64,000 nucleotides of DNA, taken from Lateolabrax maculatus. Lineage: Eukaryota > Chordata > Actinopteri > Acropomatiformes > Lateolabracidae. The stretch spans positions 17,830,001-17,894,000 of the forward strand of contig CM062205.1 of NCBI GenBank assembly GCA_031216445.1. Direction: 5' to 3'. Positions 1 through 12,161 of the stretch are shown in pieces (the stretch's first letter is position 1; each line of letters starts with the position of its first letter). Below the pieces are notes generated by a model. The model was not told the DNA's origin and made no database searches. It was given only the letters and a program-made list of their open reading frames with translations. The translations under genes were made by a program, and so were the position numbers.

Positions 1-311
1 CCTGTTTTAGCAAAAATATATCTAAAAGTGTTCTTAAGTACTGAATGTTACATAAATATTACTCAGTCATAATTTATGATAATTAACACGAGCTTCACTG
101 TGAGGACTGAGAATCTTGTGCACAGGTGTCTTCAATAAGATATAATTTATTAATAGATACCTAGGTGAATGTGGCAATTAATTGTGATATTGATTTCAGG
201 TTGTATTGCCCAGCCCTGTGTGTGGTGATACAGATGTTTGTCTGTTGTGAGACTGTGTTGCTACAGTATGTGGATGTGGATGTACTTGCATGTATACTGT
301 AGTTGGCTCAC

Positions 312-580
312 CCTCCTTTGTGACGGTCTCAGTTATGTTCTTAGCCTTGGCACTCAGATCGCTGACCATATTGTCCATGGTAGCCTGGTGCTTCAGGAAA
401 AATGGCCGGATCACACGCTTGTACAAGATGTCAGAACCGTTCCACGTCACCGGAGCCATACACCATATCAGGAACAAACACTGAGGAGAGAGCAGGGGGC
501 AGATCTTAAATACTATGCTAAAAAATAGTTGTTAGTTGCAGCCCTATAATACACAACCTTGTGCATTGAACAAGTGTAAG

Positions 581-629
<49 letters not shown>

Positions 630-1598
630 TGCCATTACAAGACAAGTCCACAAGAGTGTGCTGTTGGAAAGTTATGATGTAGAGACACCTCGTGTGACTC
701 AACACCACATGACTGTGTGTGGTTTAACAGTGAAAGTAAACTTTGGGTCAGGCGTCAACTTCATACAGAGGAGCTAGATAGTGAAAGTAATAAAATGATA
801 AGACTACTTTATATAGTACAATATATAGTACAAAATATCAGCCACACAAAAACACCCTTTAAACTAAAAGGTCAGCCTACCTTGCCAGCATAGTAAAAGG
901 GGAACCAGAAGAGGAAGATGTCAGAGAAGGCCTCGACGATGCTGAAGACTCCATAAACAACCCAGTAGGTCAGCCACTGTGTATCATCCTCCTTAGCAGT
1001 GCTCTCGATGGCCTTAATGCTGAATGGACAGGAGGACATGTTTGATTCAGGAGACTGATGAGTTCATGACTTAAACAGTACATAAATATTAAGTCTGAAC
1101 TGCGGGGTGGATTTAAAAGTATGCTGTGGAGTTTTGATGAAGTACCAGCATGCACTATGGGTTTGCATGTTTGTTAGTCCTGAAGGACAGACACAATGTG
1201 TTCGGTGAAGAAAATTGAATGTTTAAAAACCTGTTTGCCTACAATAAAAAAAATCCACAGGGTACCTTGAAGCAGCACTTCAAGCATAGGTTCAGATTAA
1301 TGGGCATGTGAGTGTGTCTTAGTACAACAGGGGACCAGTAAATCTTTCAATGTACATATGAGCGGGCAAGTATTGTGTTAAGACAACACATTTATTTAAT
1401 ATTAATACGTGTGCCTTTTCTACTGCAACATGTCAAAATGTCCTCCAGGGAAACAGCCTGTTAAGGTACAGATGAGGTAAACAGTCAAGCTCTGGTATTG
1501 TGCTTGACTGGACAGAGCCATAGTAATTGATACACCTATGGATTTCCTACTAAGAAAACTCAAAATGTCTGCTGGTTGGCATTTCATAAATATATATA

Positions 1599-1647
<49 letters not shown>

Positions 1648-4600
1648 TCTATAATATTTTCTATATATTTTTGCTAGGTGATTTTAAAATGTTCCAGCAG
1701 ATTGCCAAAGTATTCGTGCGAGTGGGTTCACTTGTTGAACAAGAGCCTGTTGCTGAAACATTAAATTAGCTAAATAAAATGACAGAATTGCCAAAAAAAA
1801 ACCCCTGCTACATATTGTGTCATTTTGGCATTTGTCGAAATATGCTTAACTCCATACATACGAGAAATATGCTGGATAGGCAAAGCCAATCAGGTTGCAG
1901 AGCAGTGAGGCTCCGTATCCGAACAGAAGATACAGCCCGAGAAAACTCAGAACACCTGCAGAGGGACAGAGATGAGAGGCTTCAGTGATGGGACAGCAGA
2001 AGGTGGGACAGGAAGGGGAGAGTCAGGTTATCCAGTTACTTGACAAACAACTCTAATGTCAAGCCCTGTTCAACAGCCCCTGTTTCTGAGAGCAGGATGT
2101 CAGGACAGCACAGTACCAGGATGAGGAGGAGCACTAAACACAAGTCAAACAGTGCTATTCCAATCCAGTCAGTGGCAGAGTCAACCTTTAATACATCACA
2201 AAGTAGCACAGTCATGGGAAATAGCCTGGGCTGTACTGTACACCTCAAGTATGTGAGAAATTCCACAAATGCCATTGATTTTCCATAACTTTAACTTTAA
2301 CATTAACATTACCCAAAAAAAAAAAAGTATTACTATTACAATGTATGTGTAAAGTACAAAGCAATCTTAATAAATGCAAACAGGTATTTCCAACTAATTT
2401 ATATACTTTGTTGTGCATTTAGATCTGAAATTACTGGTTTAGATCTGAAATTACTGGTTTATTAATCCATTAGTCAATCCATAGAAACTTTTTCTGCAAT
2501 ACTTTTGATAACCAATTAATTGTTTCAGGCATTTAAAAAAAATAATAAAAAAACCAAACAATTGCTGGTTCTAGCTTCTCAGATGTGTGGAGTTGATGAT
2601 GATGTTGACTTCAAAGCAAATACACTGCAGTCTGACCAGCCATTTTAACCTATCAATTTCTTCCATTAGTGATTGATTTCTCTAAATTATTGATTTTTTT
2701 CTCCCCTTAGGTTATCAAAAAGGTCATTTTTGTCATTCAAAATGCATTTTTTCTTTTTAACACTAAACACTCCCAGGCCTATAAAACAATTTAAAATTCC
2801 AGATCTTTTTCACAGCTTTTGTGTCTGTTTTTCACACAAACCTGGAGACAGGTTTAATGCAAAGCAGGACAAGAGGAATGAAGGTCTAACCTTCAAGCAG
2901 TTGTCTGTGCGGGTAATGCATTATATCATTTAAATTTAGGCAAAACTCAACTGTTGATATGAAACTCAGCTGCCATAAACATAATGAAGTCACACAGTAT
3001 CAAAAGCACTAAAAGCCTTTGATACTGTCCTAACCACTGCCTGCTCTTTACATCTCATTTGTTTCTCCCAGCTCATATACAAATATCCATGCAATTCCCA
3101 GGCTGCCCATCTCCCCTCAGTGAAGGCAAAACTGGAAAAACTGGTTGAAATGGAAGACCCTGGGGAGACGGCAACTGACATAAGCAAATACTCCGATCTG
3201 CACGGCAACGCTCTGTATAGGAAAAAAATAAAATTTAATTAGTCAGTGATGAATAATAAAAAGCTGACTGTAGGATCTTTTTGACTGCAACAGACATTTC
3301 CAAACCTGCATGCCATCTGGCTCTATACTGTGAGTAAGCAACTCCTGAACTGCTCTAAGAAAATGAACAATGCATCCACCATGTGACATAATTTAAATTG
3401 TACAGCCTTAAATGAAAACACATGTCCGTCTTGTGGAAAAGCTAAAAAAAAAAAAAAAGGGGCACAAAGGCATTTACAAAGTTGTGTAATCCAGTACTGT
3501 ATGACTCAAACTACTCATTAGAGTTGCAGAAGTTGTGATTCATGTGAGAATTCAGTTCCTCTTAGCCTCAAATCATCACAAAAAACTATTGTTAAGAGTA
3601 CAGTGGAGGAGGGGTTGAAGTTAGCTTTTAAAAATATGAAACTAACAAACAACGGCCACTCACTTAGTTTGGCTGCAGTAGAGATGAGACATCTCTCTGA
3701 GCCAGTCAGCACATTAGTCTTCACACATTAGAGTGTCACAGGAGTCAGCATGAACTTGAGACGTTAGATCAGCTAAAACAGATGACAGTTTAACGGACAC
3801 CACTTTGTAACTGTGCACGACTGACATGTCCGCCAAGGCAAAGTACAACTTAACATTATAATGAGCCAGCAGGAAAGAATTTCTTGTATGCAACCTATTA
3901 TCAGGGCACACGTTTGTGACAAGCCTGCAATGGGGACAAAGTTTAAAATGAATGGCTGTTGCCTCACTAAAAAGCTAAGAAGACACAAACAAGACAGTTT
4001 TGGTCATGGTATAATTTGGCTGCTCTGTCTGGGTCTACCTTCTGCTAAATGCAGGGTTGAGAGGAGTCAAGCGGTATTTATTTGGCAAGCTGGTTTGGTA
4101 TTGTCTGTGGGACAAAAATCTGGAGGTATTTGAATACAGATCTGAATGAACGCAGCACGATAGATCACCTGTGTTATATATCGGCCCATATATCACACAT
4201 ACATCACTATCGTGGTTAATGTCAGCTGAATAACACCAAGAAACTGCAGTACAGAAATGCCAAAGACATGTTCGGGGTAGTTTTCAATCAACTAATCGAT
4301 TGCTTGACTGATCATTTAAACTCTAGTTTACAGTGTGTTTCCATTACATAGTTTGTCCACCTGAGACACCTTATACGTTTATTTTCCAGCTGTTCATTAT
4401 CTCACTTAGTACATATCTTGGTCACAGTTGTTTAAGAACTAAATTTAAAGGATCCTTACCAAGACAAAGTAGTGTGTATTATGCTTGAAAATAAAAATCT
4501 GCCAATACATTATCAGATTTTTTGTCCATGTCCATATCGGCCTCCAAAATCCAATATCAGTTGCCCTATGATGTTTGTGCTATATTTGATGCAGTAAACC

Positions 4601-5544
4601 CTAACTGAGAAGGCAAATATTCTCGGGCTATTTGCAAACACGCTGGAGATCAAGGTCTGATATAGCGCGGCTGAACACCGACAACACATTTCACATACAG
4701 TTAACATGCACACCCCCTCTCATGCTGTGAACACACATCTGTGCAGATCAATTTTGGGTAGAGACAGTGGCTGTGAATGTAGGTCACCCCTGGCTAACAT
4801 GTTTCCAGTAAGGGAGTGCCAGTGCAGACAAAACGTTGACTCCACAGCCTGAGGTTGTCTGGTCTTTATTGACTTCCACTGTGCACACTGACAACAGAGC
4901 GGTGTCAAAACACAACTCCCGGGTGCCAACTGAGGGCAGCCTGCAGTTTAACCTAAAGCAGCCATCCCAGAATCTCCTTCCATAGCTGCCCTGGCAGGGG
5001 ATATTTCAGGATGGGATAAAAATACCCCTGGGACCAGCTGGTGGCCGTCCTGGGACAGAAGAGCCACTTCATTTCAGCAGCAATATCCCAGAAACAGGTG
5101 TGACTAAAAGGAGATTACACATGCCCGCTCTGATCTTGCAATGCAGCACAAAGACATGATGTGAATGGACTTTGTTCGTGCCTGAGAGGGGCAACAGAGC
5201 GAGCCAGCGGCACAGGATACGAAACCTGCTCTGAAAAGTCAAGTCGTGCGACAGCGAGACCGCAACCGGCTGCCAGTTTGAGTGGCAGAAAAGAGCTCAA
5301 GTCAACGCAGGCCTGCAGGTCTGCAGGGAGACGCTGCACACCATTAACCCCGGCACGTCAAAGCACACGCGAGAAAAGTTTGACTATGTCCTGTTTTTTT
5401 TTCCCCCTCCTCCGAGGCCGATCACGTACCCAGGGCGATGTACTCCCTCTTCACTCCCGTCTTCTGCTCCAGCGTCGCCAGCTGGTCCGTCACGAAGTTT
5501 TTCTCGCGGAGCAGAGCCACGAAGCGCTCCTTGAACTGACTCAT
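312..5544 (-). CDS. reep6: REEP6-type receptor expression-enhancing protein, 3' end outside window
   Basis: Four coding exons on the minus strand splice in frame: 5544-5430, 1955-1862, 1019-881 and 480-312, giving about 172 residues. The start is the ATG at 5544 in a GC-rich segment and begins MSQFKERF. Exon 2 encodes the paired hydrophobic hairpin with the family motif FGYGASLLCNLIGF. Exon 3 carries IKAIES and WLTYWVVYGVFSI, and exon 4 carries CMAPVTWNG and RPFFLKHQ. These are hallmarks of the TB2/DP1/HVA22 (REEP5/6, Yop1) family, which curves tubular ER membrane. WNG and the MDNMVSDLS stretch look closer to REEP6 than to REEP5. Exon 4 ends at a donor (GTGAG, from 311) in phase 1, so the C-terminal exon or exons lie left of the window or were not recognised in 1-310. 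Family assignment is firm; the 6-versus-5 choice is from remembered family sequences. Confidence 0.85.
580..627. repeat. (CG)n/(CA)n microsatellite
   Basis: A short CG run followed by about 18 CA dinucleotides in the intron between reep6 exons 3 and 4. The alternating purine-pyrimidine tract is the kind that can adopt Z-DNA. Confidence 0.95.
1602..1644. repeat. (TG)n microsatellite
   Basis: About 20 TG dinucleotides in the intron between reep6 exons 2 and 3, preceded by a short TA run. Confidence 0.95.
2446..2700. repeat. Dispersed AT-rich teleost repeat (intronic)
   Basis: The segment has the pattern of a common fish interspersed repeat: an attaatc/attagtcaa block, a run of ttctgcaata, then caattaattgtttcagg. 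Similar pieces occur at 32.5-32.7, 43.1-43.3, 45.7 and 53.0-53.2 kb in this window. It lies in the large reep6 intron 1 (1956-5429), where no other coding sequence was seen. Confidence 0.45.
4150..4640. repeat. Probable dispersed repeat in reep6 intron 1
   Basis: The stretch contains atatcggcccatatatc and later tatcggcctccaaaatccaatatc, phrases I recognise from a common teleost repeat. Class and exact borders cannot be set by eye. Confidence 0.3.
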
Positions 5545-5790
5545 CGTGGGGCTTTCCGAAGGTCACACGCTCGAGGGATTGTGATTTGTGATTAGAAATA
5601 ATAAAAAAGAGAAAAAAAAAAAAAAGGGGATGGGGGTTGTTTCAGTCACTCCGCTCGGCGGGGGAAGTCGCCTGTGGGAGGCCGGCTGCAGGCGCCGGCA
5701 GAGGGGGGAGGAGTGTGGCAGGGTCCCGCTGACCAATCACAGAGCTCCGGTGAGTCCGCTCCACTGCCGCAGGTGATTGAGACGGTTTGA
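5430..5790 (-). promoter_or_regulatory. GC-rich, CpG-containing reep6 promoter and exon 1 region
   Basis: The composition switches from AT-rich intron to GC- and CpG-rich sequence around the reep6 start codon, then returns to AT-rich beyond about 5.8 kb. This is typical of a CpG-island promoter. The transcription start is not resolved; a poly-A tract at 5612-5626 interrupts the 5' flank. Confidence 0.5.
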
Positions 5791-6439
5791 GCTGCAGGCT
5801 GAAGGTCTTTTAAACAGGTAAAAAAATTAAAAAAAAAACAAAAAAAAAAACACATACATAAAGCCTGTTTTATGTGCTCGATATCTCTTTACTTTGCTTT
5901 TGAGCTGATGACACTCATCTTTACCTGCCCAGCAGCTGTGAAACTTAATAATACAGTGGGTTTTCTGCTTTACCTCAGGACATGTGACTGTAGTTCCTCT
6001 GCACACATGGCTACCTCCACCAAATCCTCAAACACGTGAGAGGTCTTTTTGTGTTTCTTTTATTCTTCTGGAGTTTTTTTCCCCTCAAGTCTCTGGGGCC
6101 GTCCGTTAGGCCCCAAAGTGAGATCAGGAAAAGGTACAAAAAAAAAATAAATAATGAAATGTTTCCTTATTTGGTGTGGTATCAATGCTTTATGGTCATT
6201 TACATTTATGTTTATACATTTATGTTTTTATAACCCTCCCTACTCCATGTTGTACCTTATTTCCTGTCCGCTTTAGTTTGCACCTCCATTTTAGTTTGAA
6301 TGTTTGCTTCACTCCACTTAATGTTGCATCATTAAGTTACACAATTTCACCCCTCTATGTACTCCACTGTATTGCACTGTATGAAGATGGATGACAATAA
6401 AGTCTCTCATTTCTTATGTTATCTCTTATTTCCATATTT

Positions 6440-6820
6440 TTGTCTTTCATCAGAATCAGAATTGGGTTTATTGCCAAGTAGGTTTTCACATACAAGGAAT
6501 TTGCTGTGGTGTATTGATGCGTAACAAGTTCAGACAATTACAGACAAGTACAGACAAGACAAGACAAGCAGTGCAAGGTGCAAGGGTATACATAAGTGTT
6601 GTATTTTAAAATAATACAGTGCTAGTGCTAAGTAAGTATGATTTACAGTACAGAATATGAACAGAAATTTACTAAATATGTGCTATGTGTCTTTTGTAGA
6701 GGATAATGAATAAAACTAAAACTGCGAGGAATGTGCAAAATATTGCAAAATATTGTTTGTGTACGGTTTAGTATAGACAAATGTGCAAGTCCAGTTTGTG
6801 GGAGAGAGAAAGGCCTACCA
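6440..6820. repeat. Teleost interspersed repeat with 'agaattgggtttattgcc' head
   Basis: Begins with cagaatcagaattgggtttattgccaagta-like wording and continues with acatacaaggaatttg, gcaaggtgcaa, gaggaatgtgcaa and acaaatgtgcaagt phrases. This order of motifs recurs in many fish genomes as a SINE-like element. Borders are approximate. Confidence 0.5.
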
Positions 6821-7930
6821 CTTTAATCCTTTTCTAATACACACTGGGTTTTGATAGGGTCAGAAGAAAAGAAAAGAAACTTTTAAAGAACTGGTTGATT
6901 CTGTAACTTTTAGTAGAATTTTTACACATGCAGCATCGGGGCCGTGGGACCCCAAAACATGAGGATGTAAAGCTAGTGTCCAAATGTAGCCTACTTATGT
7001 ATCAAAAGTAGCTTTTGAATGTTTTAGCTGGTTTAGGTTGAGGTACTTTATATACTGCTTGGTTCTTCCATCAGTAAATTTGCATCATATTTTATAATAA
7101 TCATATGTTTTAGATGTATTATTTTAATTTGCAAAGAAACTAGTTAGTGTGGACATCAAATAGGCTAAATGTAAAGAGTAAAAAGTATTCACCTCTAGAT
7201 TGTTCAATTTACCTTTTACTTTCGACCACTGGATTCAAGTTATACTTTTTTTTATGTAGAAGCTGTTTAAAATGTTGTACTGCCCCTGATTCCTGAACAT
7301 GGCCTAGTGTTTGTCAAGGAAAGACATACTGGAAAATGTAATGTTTAGTTTGACAAAGGAAATCTAAAAAAAAAAAAAAAAAAACAAACCTGAAGAAAAT
7401 CCTAACTTAAAATCCATTTCCTAGTTTTTTCCAGGGCTTTCAACTTTATCTTTATCTCAACAGGCAAGCGATTGCACAATATACTGTATATAGTATACAT
7501 AAAAATATAGGACTAAACTTTTATATTTAGTACAGCTGTATTGTTTAAATGTATTGACAAGATAATGTTAGGCAAAGTCGAGCATTTGTGATAAATGTTA
7601 TGGGTTGTAAACAAACAAATTGTTAAATAAATAGATAAATAAATGAATATCTTCAAAAATGGTAACAGTTGGTATATAAACTTAAATATAAAATATATGC
7701 AAATCACCAGTTAACAGCAAATGTCTATTATGACCTTTTATATGTTTTAAGCAGTATACCTGTAGAATCTCACCTCATAAAAGTGCGGGAACACTTAGGT
7801 TACAGTAGGTTACATTCATGGTCTCTGTTTGAATGTTTAGTTTCTCTTTCCTGGAGGATCTGGAATAACTGATTGATTTACATGATTATGAAAATAAGGA
7901 CAGAGTACAAAATCCACCTCATTAAAGTAG
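6821..7930. other. AT-rich intergenic stretch between reep6 and the IgL arm
   Basis: No gene, splice-consistent exon or RNA gene was recognised. There are poly-A runs (7366-7384) and short AT-rich tracts. Short open frames here have no recognisable domain or splice context. Confidence 0.5.
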
Positions 7931-7953
7931 GGAGTTGTTGTGAACCTGGAGTG

Positions 7954-7967
7954 CCAGCAGAGGGCAG
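7954..7967 (+). promoter_or_regulatory. CTCF-like motif upstream of V1
   Basis: CCAGCAGAGGGCAG fits the known CTCF core (CCASYAGRKGGCAS) at every position. It lies about 280 bp before the V1 leader and is the leftmost of a series found before each type-A V. Function is inferred. Confidence 0.45.
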
Positions 7968-8234
7968 CCTGCTTCCATTTATGAGCACAAAGGACTTTGG
8001 GACTGATAAGGAACTGGAAGTTTCAAGTTTCTACATGTGCTTAGTCATTCCCCAGGGAGATGTAGCCTGTACTTACTCCACTTCATCTCTCCCTTTCAGT
8101 TCCACAAGGACAGGTGTGCACCGATGTATTTTGCATGACTTTAATGCATCACTGCTCCTCAGAGTTCTCCTCAAGTATTTATGTCACAGAGAGTCTGAAC
8201 TGTTTCATGCCCTCACACTGAAAACTGCATCACG

Positions 8235-8752
8235 ATGAAGTTGCCAGTAGCTCTGATTGTCATGTTGGGTTTTCTGAGTCAGGGTGAGAAACTTTTTTTG
8301 CATTTATCTAACACTGTTAAATTATCAAACGCTAATTTGATGTAAAGATCACTTACCTCGCCTTGTGCCTAAAATCTGGCTTTAGTTAATGTATAATTTA
8401 ACATAATCTGTGTTGGTTCTCAAGATTTGTATTTAATTATTCATTTCAGAGTCTTCTGCAAACAAATTTCTGACTCAGACTGACAAATCCAAGTCTGTTA
8501 GTGTTGGAGGGTCAGTGACCATCAGCGCCACAGGGAGTTCAGATATTGGTGCTGATCTCAGTTGGTACCTTCAGAAACCTGGACAGGCTCCCAAACTTCT
8601 TATTTACAGAGCATCAACTCACTTCACTGGCACTCCGTCTCGATTCGTTGGCAGTAGCTCTGGTTCTCAATACACTCTAACCATCAGTGGTGTTGAGGCT
8701 GACGATGCTGGAGATTATTACTGTCTGGGCTACCATGGTGGTGGAGTGTTCA
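8235..8752 (+). CDS. IgL variable gene V1 (type A V, lacks the first canonical cysteine)
   Basis: Leader exon 8235-8283 (begins MKLPVALIVMLGFLSQ, a signal peptide) splices in phase 1 to V exon 8450-8752. The V domain has the conserved Trp in LSWYLQKPGQAP, FR3 YTLTISGVEADDAGDYYC with the second cysteine, and germline CDR3 LGYHGGGVF. The first canonical cysteine (IMGT 23) is Ala (GCC) in VTISATGSS; the Ala is 12 residues before the Trp, exactly where Cys sits in V12. Otherwise the frame is intact and a 12-spacer recombination signal follows. It pairs with J/C on the opposite strand. Similar to V3, V6, V9 and V13. Confidence 0.85.
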
Positions 8753-8780
8753 CACAGTGATTTAGAGCCGTACAAAAACC
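8753..8780 (+). other. V1 recombination signal, 12-bp spacer
   Basis: Heptamer CACAGTG, 12-bp spacer, nonamer ACAAAAACC. Both match the RAG consensus (the nonamer is ACAAAAACC exactly). Confidence 0.92.
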
Positions 8781-9284
8781 TCCTTCAGTTTGACTGAAGT
8801 GAAAACGGCCTGCTGCAGGTGCAGAGGGTTGGTGAAGAGACTGTGATGAGGATAACTGGTCCAGTGAACACAAGAGTCATCAAGCAGAACCACAATGAAT
8901 CTAAATAAAACTGAAACAAACTCACAGATGCTCTTCCAGTTGCAGTTCTAAACTTCAATCCATGTCAGTTAATAAAATCTATTCATGAGTAAGATTGGAA
9001 AGTTACATTATTGTTGGTCAATCGCCACTGAACAGTTTCTCTACTGATAGCTGCACGAAACAATCTAAATAACAATAGTACAAACAACAATTTCCTTTTT
9101 ATTACTCTTCTTTATAAAGCTGCAAATGATTTTATACTCAAAATAAACTATATTCAATTGAAATGTCACAAAGTTATAAAAACACAAACATCCCTACTAT
9201 GAGGTATAGTATCATATCAGGGATGATATTAGGTTGATTAAGACAGTATTTTTTATAATGAATACATTGTAAAAGAAACAAAGA

Positions 9285-9405
9285 CCCTCATTCAATATAA
9301 TTCACAATTTATTTAATGATGGTTTAATGTTTATGCCACACAGTTTACAGTTTAATTTGAAAATTAATGAACATAGAGAAGAATATGAAGAAGATCAGTA
9401 TTAGA
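9285..9405 (-). pseudogene. Ghost of a type-A constant gene (3' UTR end only)
   Basis: The reverse strand matches the end of the C4 3' UTR (about 62175-62282), including the tgtgtggcataaacattaaa phrase and a polyadenylation-like end. No coding part of the constant exon remains. It lies between V1 and V2, where the right arm has intact C4 between V13 and V12. Confidence 0.65.
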
Positions 9406-9501
9406 AAACAAACTAAAAAACAGCAGTATTTCTCCTGATTTTGTGTCCCACGTTGCCTTCAGTGTGTTGAGAGCAGAGGAATAATTTCCATAGAGACGAG
9501 G

Positions 9502-9548
9502 CTTTGCATCGTCAGCTGATCCTCCAGTGAACTGAGAAGGTTTATAGT
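9502..9548 (+). promoter_or_regulatory. V2 promoter: octamer-like box and TATA
   Basis: CTTTGCAT (one mismatch to the Ig octamer ATTTGCAT) is followed about 32 bp later by TTTATAGT. The block is almost unchanged before V4, V5, V7, V8, V10 and, inverted, V11. Octamers drive Ig V transcription in B cells. Confidence 0.6.
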
Positions 9549-9611
9549 CCTGTGAGTTCAACACTGCAGGACTCAGATCTGTCAGTCAACACAGCAGAAA
9601 CCACAACCACC

Positions 9612-10070
9612 ATGACTCTCATCACCATCCTCATCTGGACGCTGGCCTGCTGCTGTTTCACAGGTTCATTCACTCAGCAACATTTCAAACATGATGTGCT
9701 GCCTTTTCTCTCATTTATTTCTGCTGATAATTGAATGATTTGTTTTTGTCTGCAGGATGCAGCGGTCAGGTGACTGTGACTCAGCCTCCAGTAGAGACAT
9801 CTACTCCAGGATCCACTGTCACTCTCACCTGTAAAACAAACAAAGCTGTTTACAGTGACAGTCATGGTGAGAGAATGTGCTGGTACCAACAGAAATCTGG
9901 ACAGCCTCCAAAGCTCCTAATAAAATTGGTGAGCACACGTCATTCAGGAACACCAGCTCGGTTTAGTGGCAGTGGAAGCAGCTCTGACTTCACTTTGACC
10001 ATCAGTGGAGTTCAGACTGAAGATGCAGCAGTTTATTACTGTCAGAGTTACCACAGTGGTGGGGTGTTCA
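9612..10070 (+). CDS. IgL variable gene V2 (type B)
   Basis: Leader exon 9612-9663 (MTLITILIWTLACCCFT) joins V exon 9756-10070 in phase 1. The domain starts SGQVTVTQPPVETSTPGS, has Cys23 in VTLTCKTN, the Trp in CWYQQKSGQPP, and the second Cys in EDAAVYYCQSYHSGG. All core residues are present and the RSS is canonical. An extra cysteine sits immediately before the conserved Trp (RMCWYQQ); V4 has Ser and V7 has Phe there. The 3' flank resembles that of V5/V8 rather than V4/V7, suggesting a hybrid formed by unequal crossover. Confidence 0.9.
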
Positions 10071-10098
10071 CACAGTGATTTGTAGTCGTACAAAAACC
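10071..10098 (+). other. V2 recombination signal, 12-bp spacer
   Basis: CACAGTG, 12-bp spacer ATTTGTAGTCGT, ACAAAAACC. Confidence 0.92.
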
Positions 10099-10559
10099 TC
10101 CCTCAGTCAGGCTGCAGAGACACTGAGCTGTTACAGCAGGAACCGACTGCAGCTGCTGAAGAGACTCTGACACAGACCACTGAACACAGAGCTGACAGTA
10201 ACCTCACCAAGCACAAACTACAGATTCACTATATTATATTAATTAAAAAATTCAAAAAAATCTAATGACACCACATCATATTCTGTTCACATTTACAACT
10301 TCAGAGACAAACGTTACCTGATCACATATTTGAGTCATGATGTTTGACTGAAAACAAAGTTCACCTGATTGTCCAAGTTTATTATCTTGATAAAAACATG
10401 AATTCTTTACTTGTCTTCACTACTACATATAATATCACTTTCATTAGCAATTTAATAAGGCGCGACATTGATATTTATATGATCAATCCAAAGCTTTTCA
10501 TCAGTTGATGTTATCAAACCATTTTTTTTACTACTCTTCATGAAATAAAAGGCCAAACA

Positions 10560-10815
10560 TAAAGTTCTTTATCATTACAAGCTTTATTGGCAACAACGTC
10601 AATGATCAACATGACAGTTATTAAGCACACTCACATCTAGCTGCTGAGCTACACACATTACTCTCTAAGTTGTTGTTGTGCAACACTTTACAGCAGTGTT
10701 GTTGTCTGTCACACAAAGCTTTAGTTTCCTCTACAAACATTAAAACTCATATTGATCAGAGCAGCAGCTGTGCTCCTCCTGCTCCCCCCACACAGAGCCC
10801 CTCTAGGCCTTACTG
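10560..10815 (-). pseudogene. Ghost of a type-B constant gene (last codons and 3' UTR)
   Basis: The reverse strand matches C3 from its stop codon region (taagg-ctagaggggctctg) through the 3' UTR and the aataaagctt polyadenylation region (C3 59376-59610). The Ig domain itself is missing; the homology starts only a few codons before the stop. Two further copies lie at 17.6-17.9 and 24.4-24.7 kb. Confidence 0.75.
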
Positions 10816-12161
10816 TGTGAGATAATGTGTATTCTTTGGATTCATAAGTGTGGCAGAAATCACTTCAGGGTGTCCGATCAGGACACTATTTGATATTCTG
10901 GTGAGAGTGTGGAAAAAGGAGATGCAGAGTCAAGGTACTTGGTTCAAACAAAGGTGAAAACAAAGGTGTAAAATGCAAAGTCCAGTTTTTGTGTGTGTTT
11001 CTGTAATAATAGAACACAGCAATACAAGCTGATTGGTGATAGAGAGATGATGTCCGAATGTAGAAAGGATATGATATGACCAAAAAGATATGATGCAAAA
11101 CTTAACTGAAATTAATTTGTTTTAAAGAAAACTATAAACAAGTAGGTAGTCCTATTTTAATCAAATGTATTTTTTTTCATTGATTATTCTTACAGTGACC
11201 TTTCACATACCAGATTTTAAAATACATTTGTGCTATTCATTATGATTTATGAGGAACTTTTAAATATAACTATAGTGACACAGTCAATTTCAAACTCAAA
11301 CATCCACTGTACATGCACGAGTGAGAGAGTGAGTGGCAGAAAGTGACGGGGAATGCGAGGCGAGCAGAGGAAAAGGTAAGCAGTGAAGCTGACCATCTGG
11401 CAGTAAATGAACTGTGTAGCCTACACTATAATAGGCATACTTGGGTTTTGAAGGCGCCATCATTCGCGGGCACTGAGATTCCTTAAGTGAGCGACTCAAC
11501 TTAACACCCTTCAAAGTGTGAGGAGCAAGCAACAGAGAAAGTCACACTGAACGTGTTGTCCACCAAATAAAAAACGAAACTAACAAAATTAAATTTATAC
11601 TTTATATTTATACTTCATTTAAAGAAGAAACATGTATTGATCTTTCTGAGAAGTGTTGTGAGAAAGATCAGTTAGTTGAGATGGTCACCTGAAGTACTGA
11701 GACTCTAAACTAAATACACTGAATCAAACAGAGAGTTACATCCCATCATGCTACACCTGTAATAATATAATGATAGAGAAATCAAAATCAATCAAAAATT
11801 GTGTCTGTTCACAGTGAGTTCTTTGTTGATCCAGTCTGCCAGCAGGGGGTACTAAAGACATGTTAATGAGGACAAAGTCATGTGAGACTATAAAGACGTA
11901 AAAAGAAAAATGTTTCAATAAAAAAAAAGCATAAAGTCAACATTTTGTAGATGGACTTTGAATGTCCAAATGATCCTCAAGATGAAGAACTGTCACTCCA
12001 CCTCACATCTGCTTTTTCTGTTTCACAAGAACAGGTGTGTGTTTGCCTTTTTAAATATATTTTGCATGACCTTCATGCATCACTGCTCCTCAGAGTTTAA
12101 GTTCTCATGTCACAGAGAGTCTGAACTGTTTTCATGCCCTCACACTGAAAACTGCATCAGG
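10816..12161. other. Repeated intergenic spacer upstream of V3
   Basis: No gene recognised. The spacer recurs before V6 (about 17.9-19.0 kb) and V9 (24.7-26.06 kb). The V6 copy lacks a segment matching about 11258-11500, with an aactt direct repeat at both ends of the missing stretch, which looks like a microhomology deletion. Confidence 0.7.
11839..11851 (+). promoter_or_regulatory. CTCF-like motif upstream of V3
   Basis: CCAGCAGGGGGTA matches the CTCF core except for T in place of C near its end. The same sequence lies before V6 (18710) and V9 (25742). Confidence 0.4.

Noticed and set aside
580..1644. CRISPR-like or other arrayed repeats
   Set aside because: Only simple dinucleotide microsatellites are present; this is eukaryotic DNA.
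2036..2288. Overlapping open frames on both strands in reep6 intron 1
   Set aside because: Low complexity, no domain, and inside a well-defined intron.
9364..9564. Open frame on minus, repeated before V4 and V7 (13265-13462, 20136-20333)
   Set aside because: Conserved only because V promoters and the type-A ghost tail are duplicated; it reads antisense through promoter sequence.
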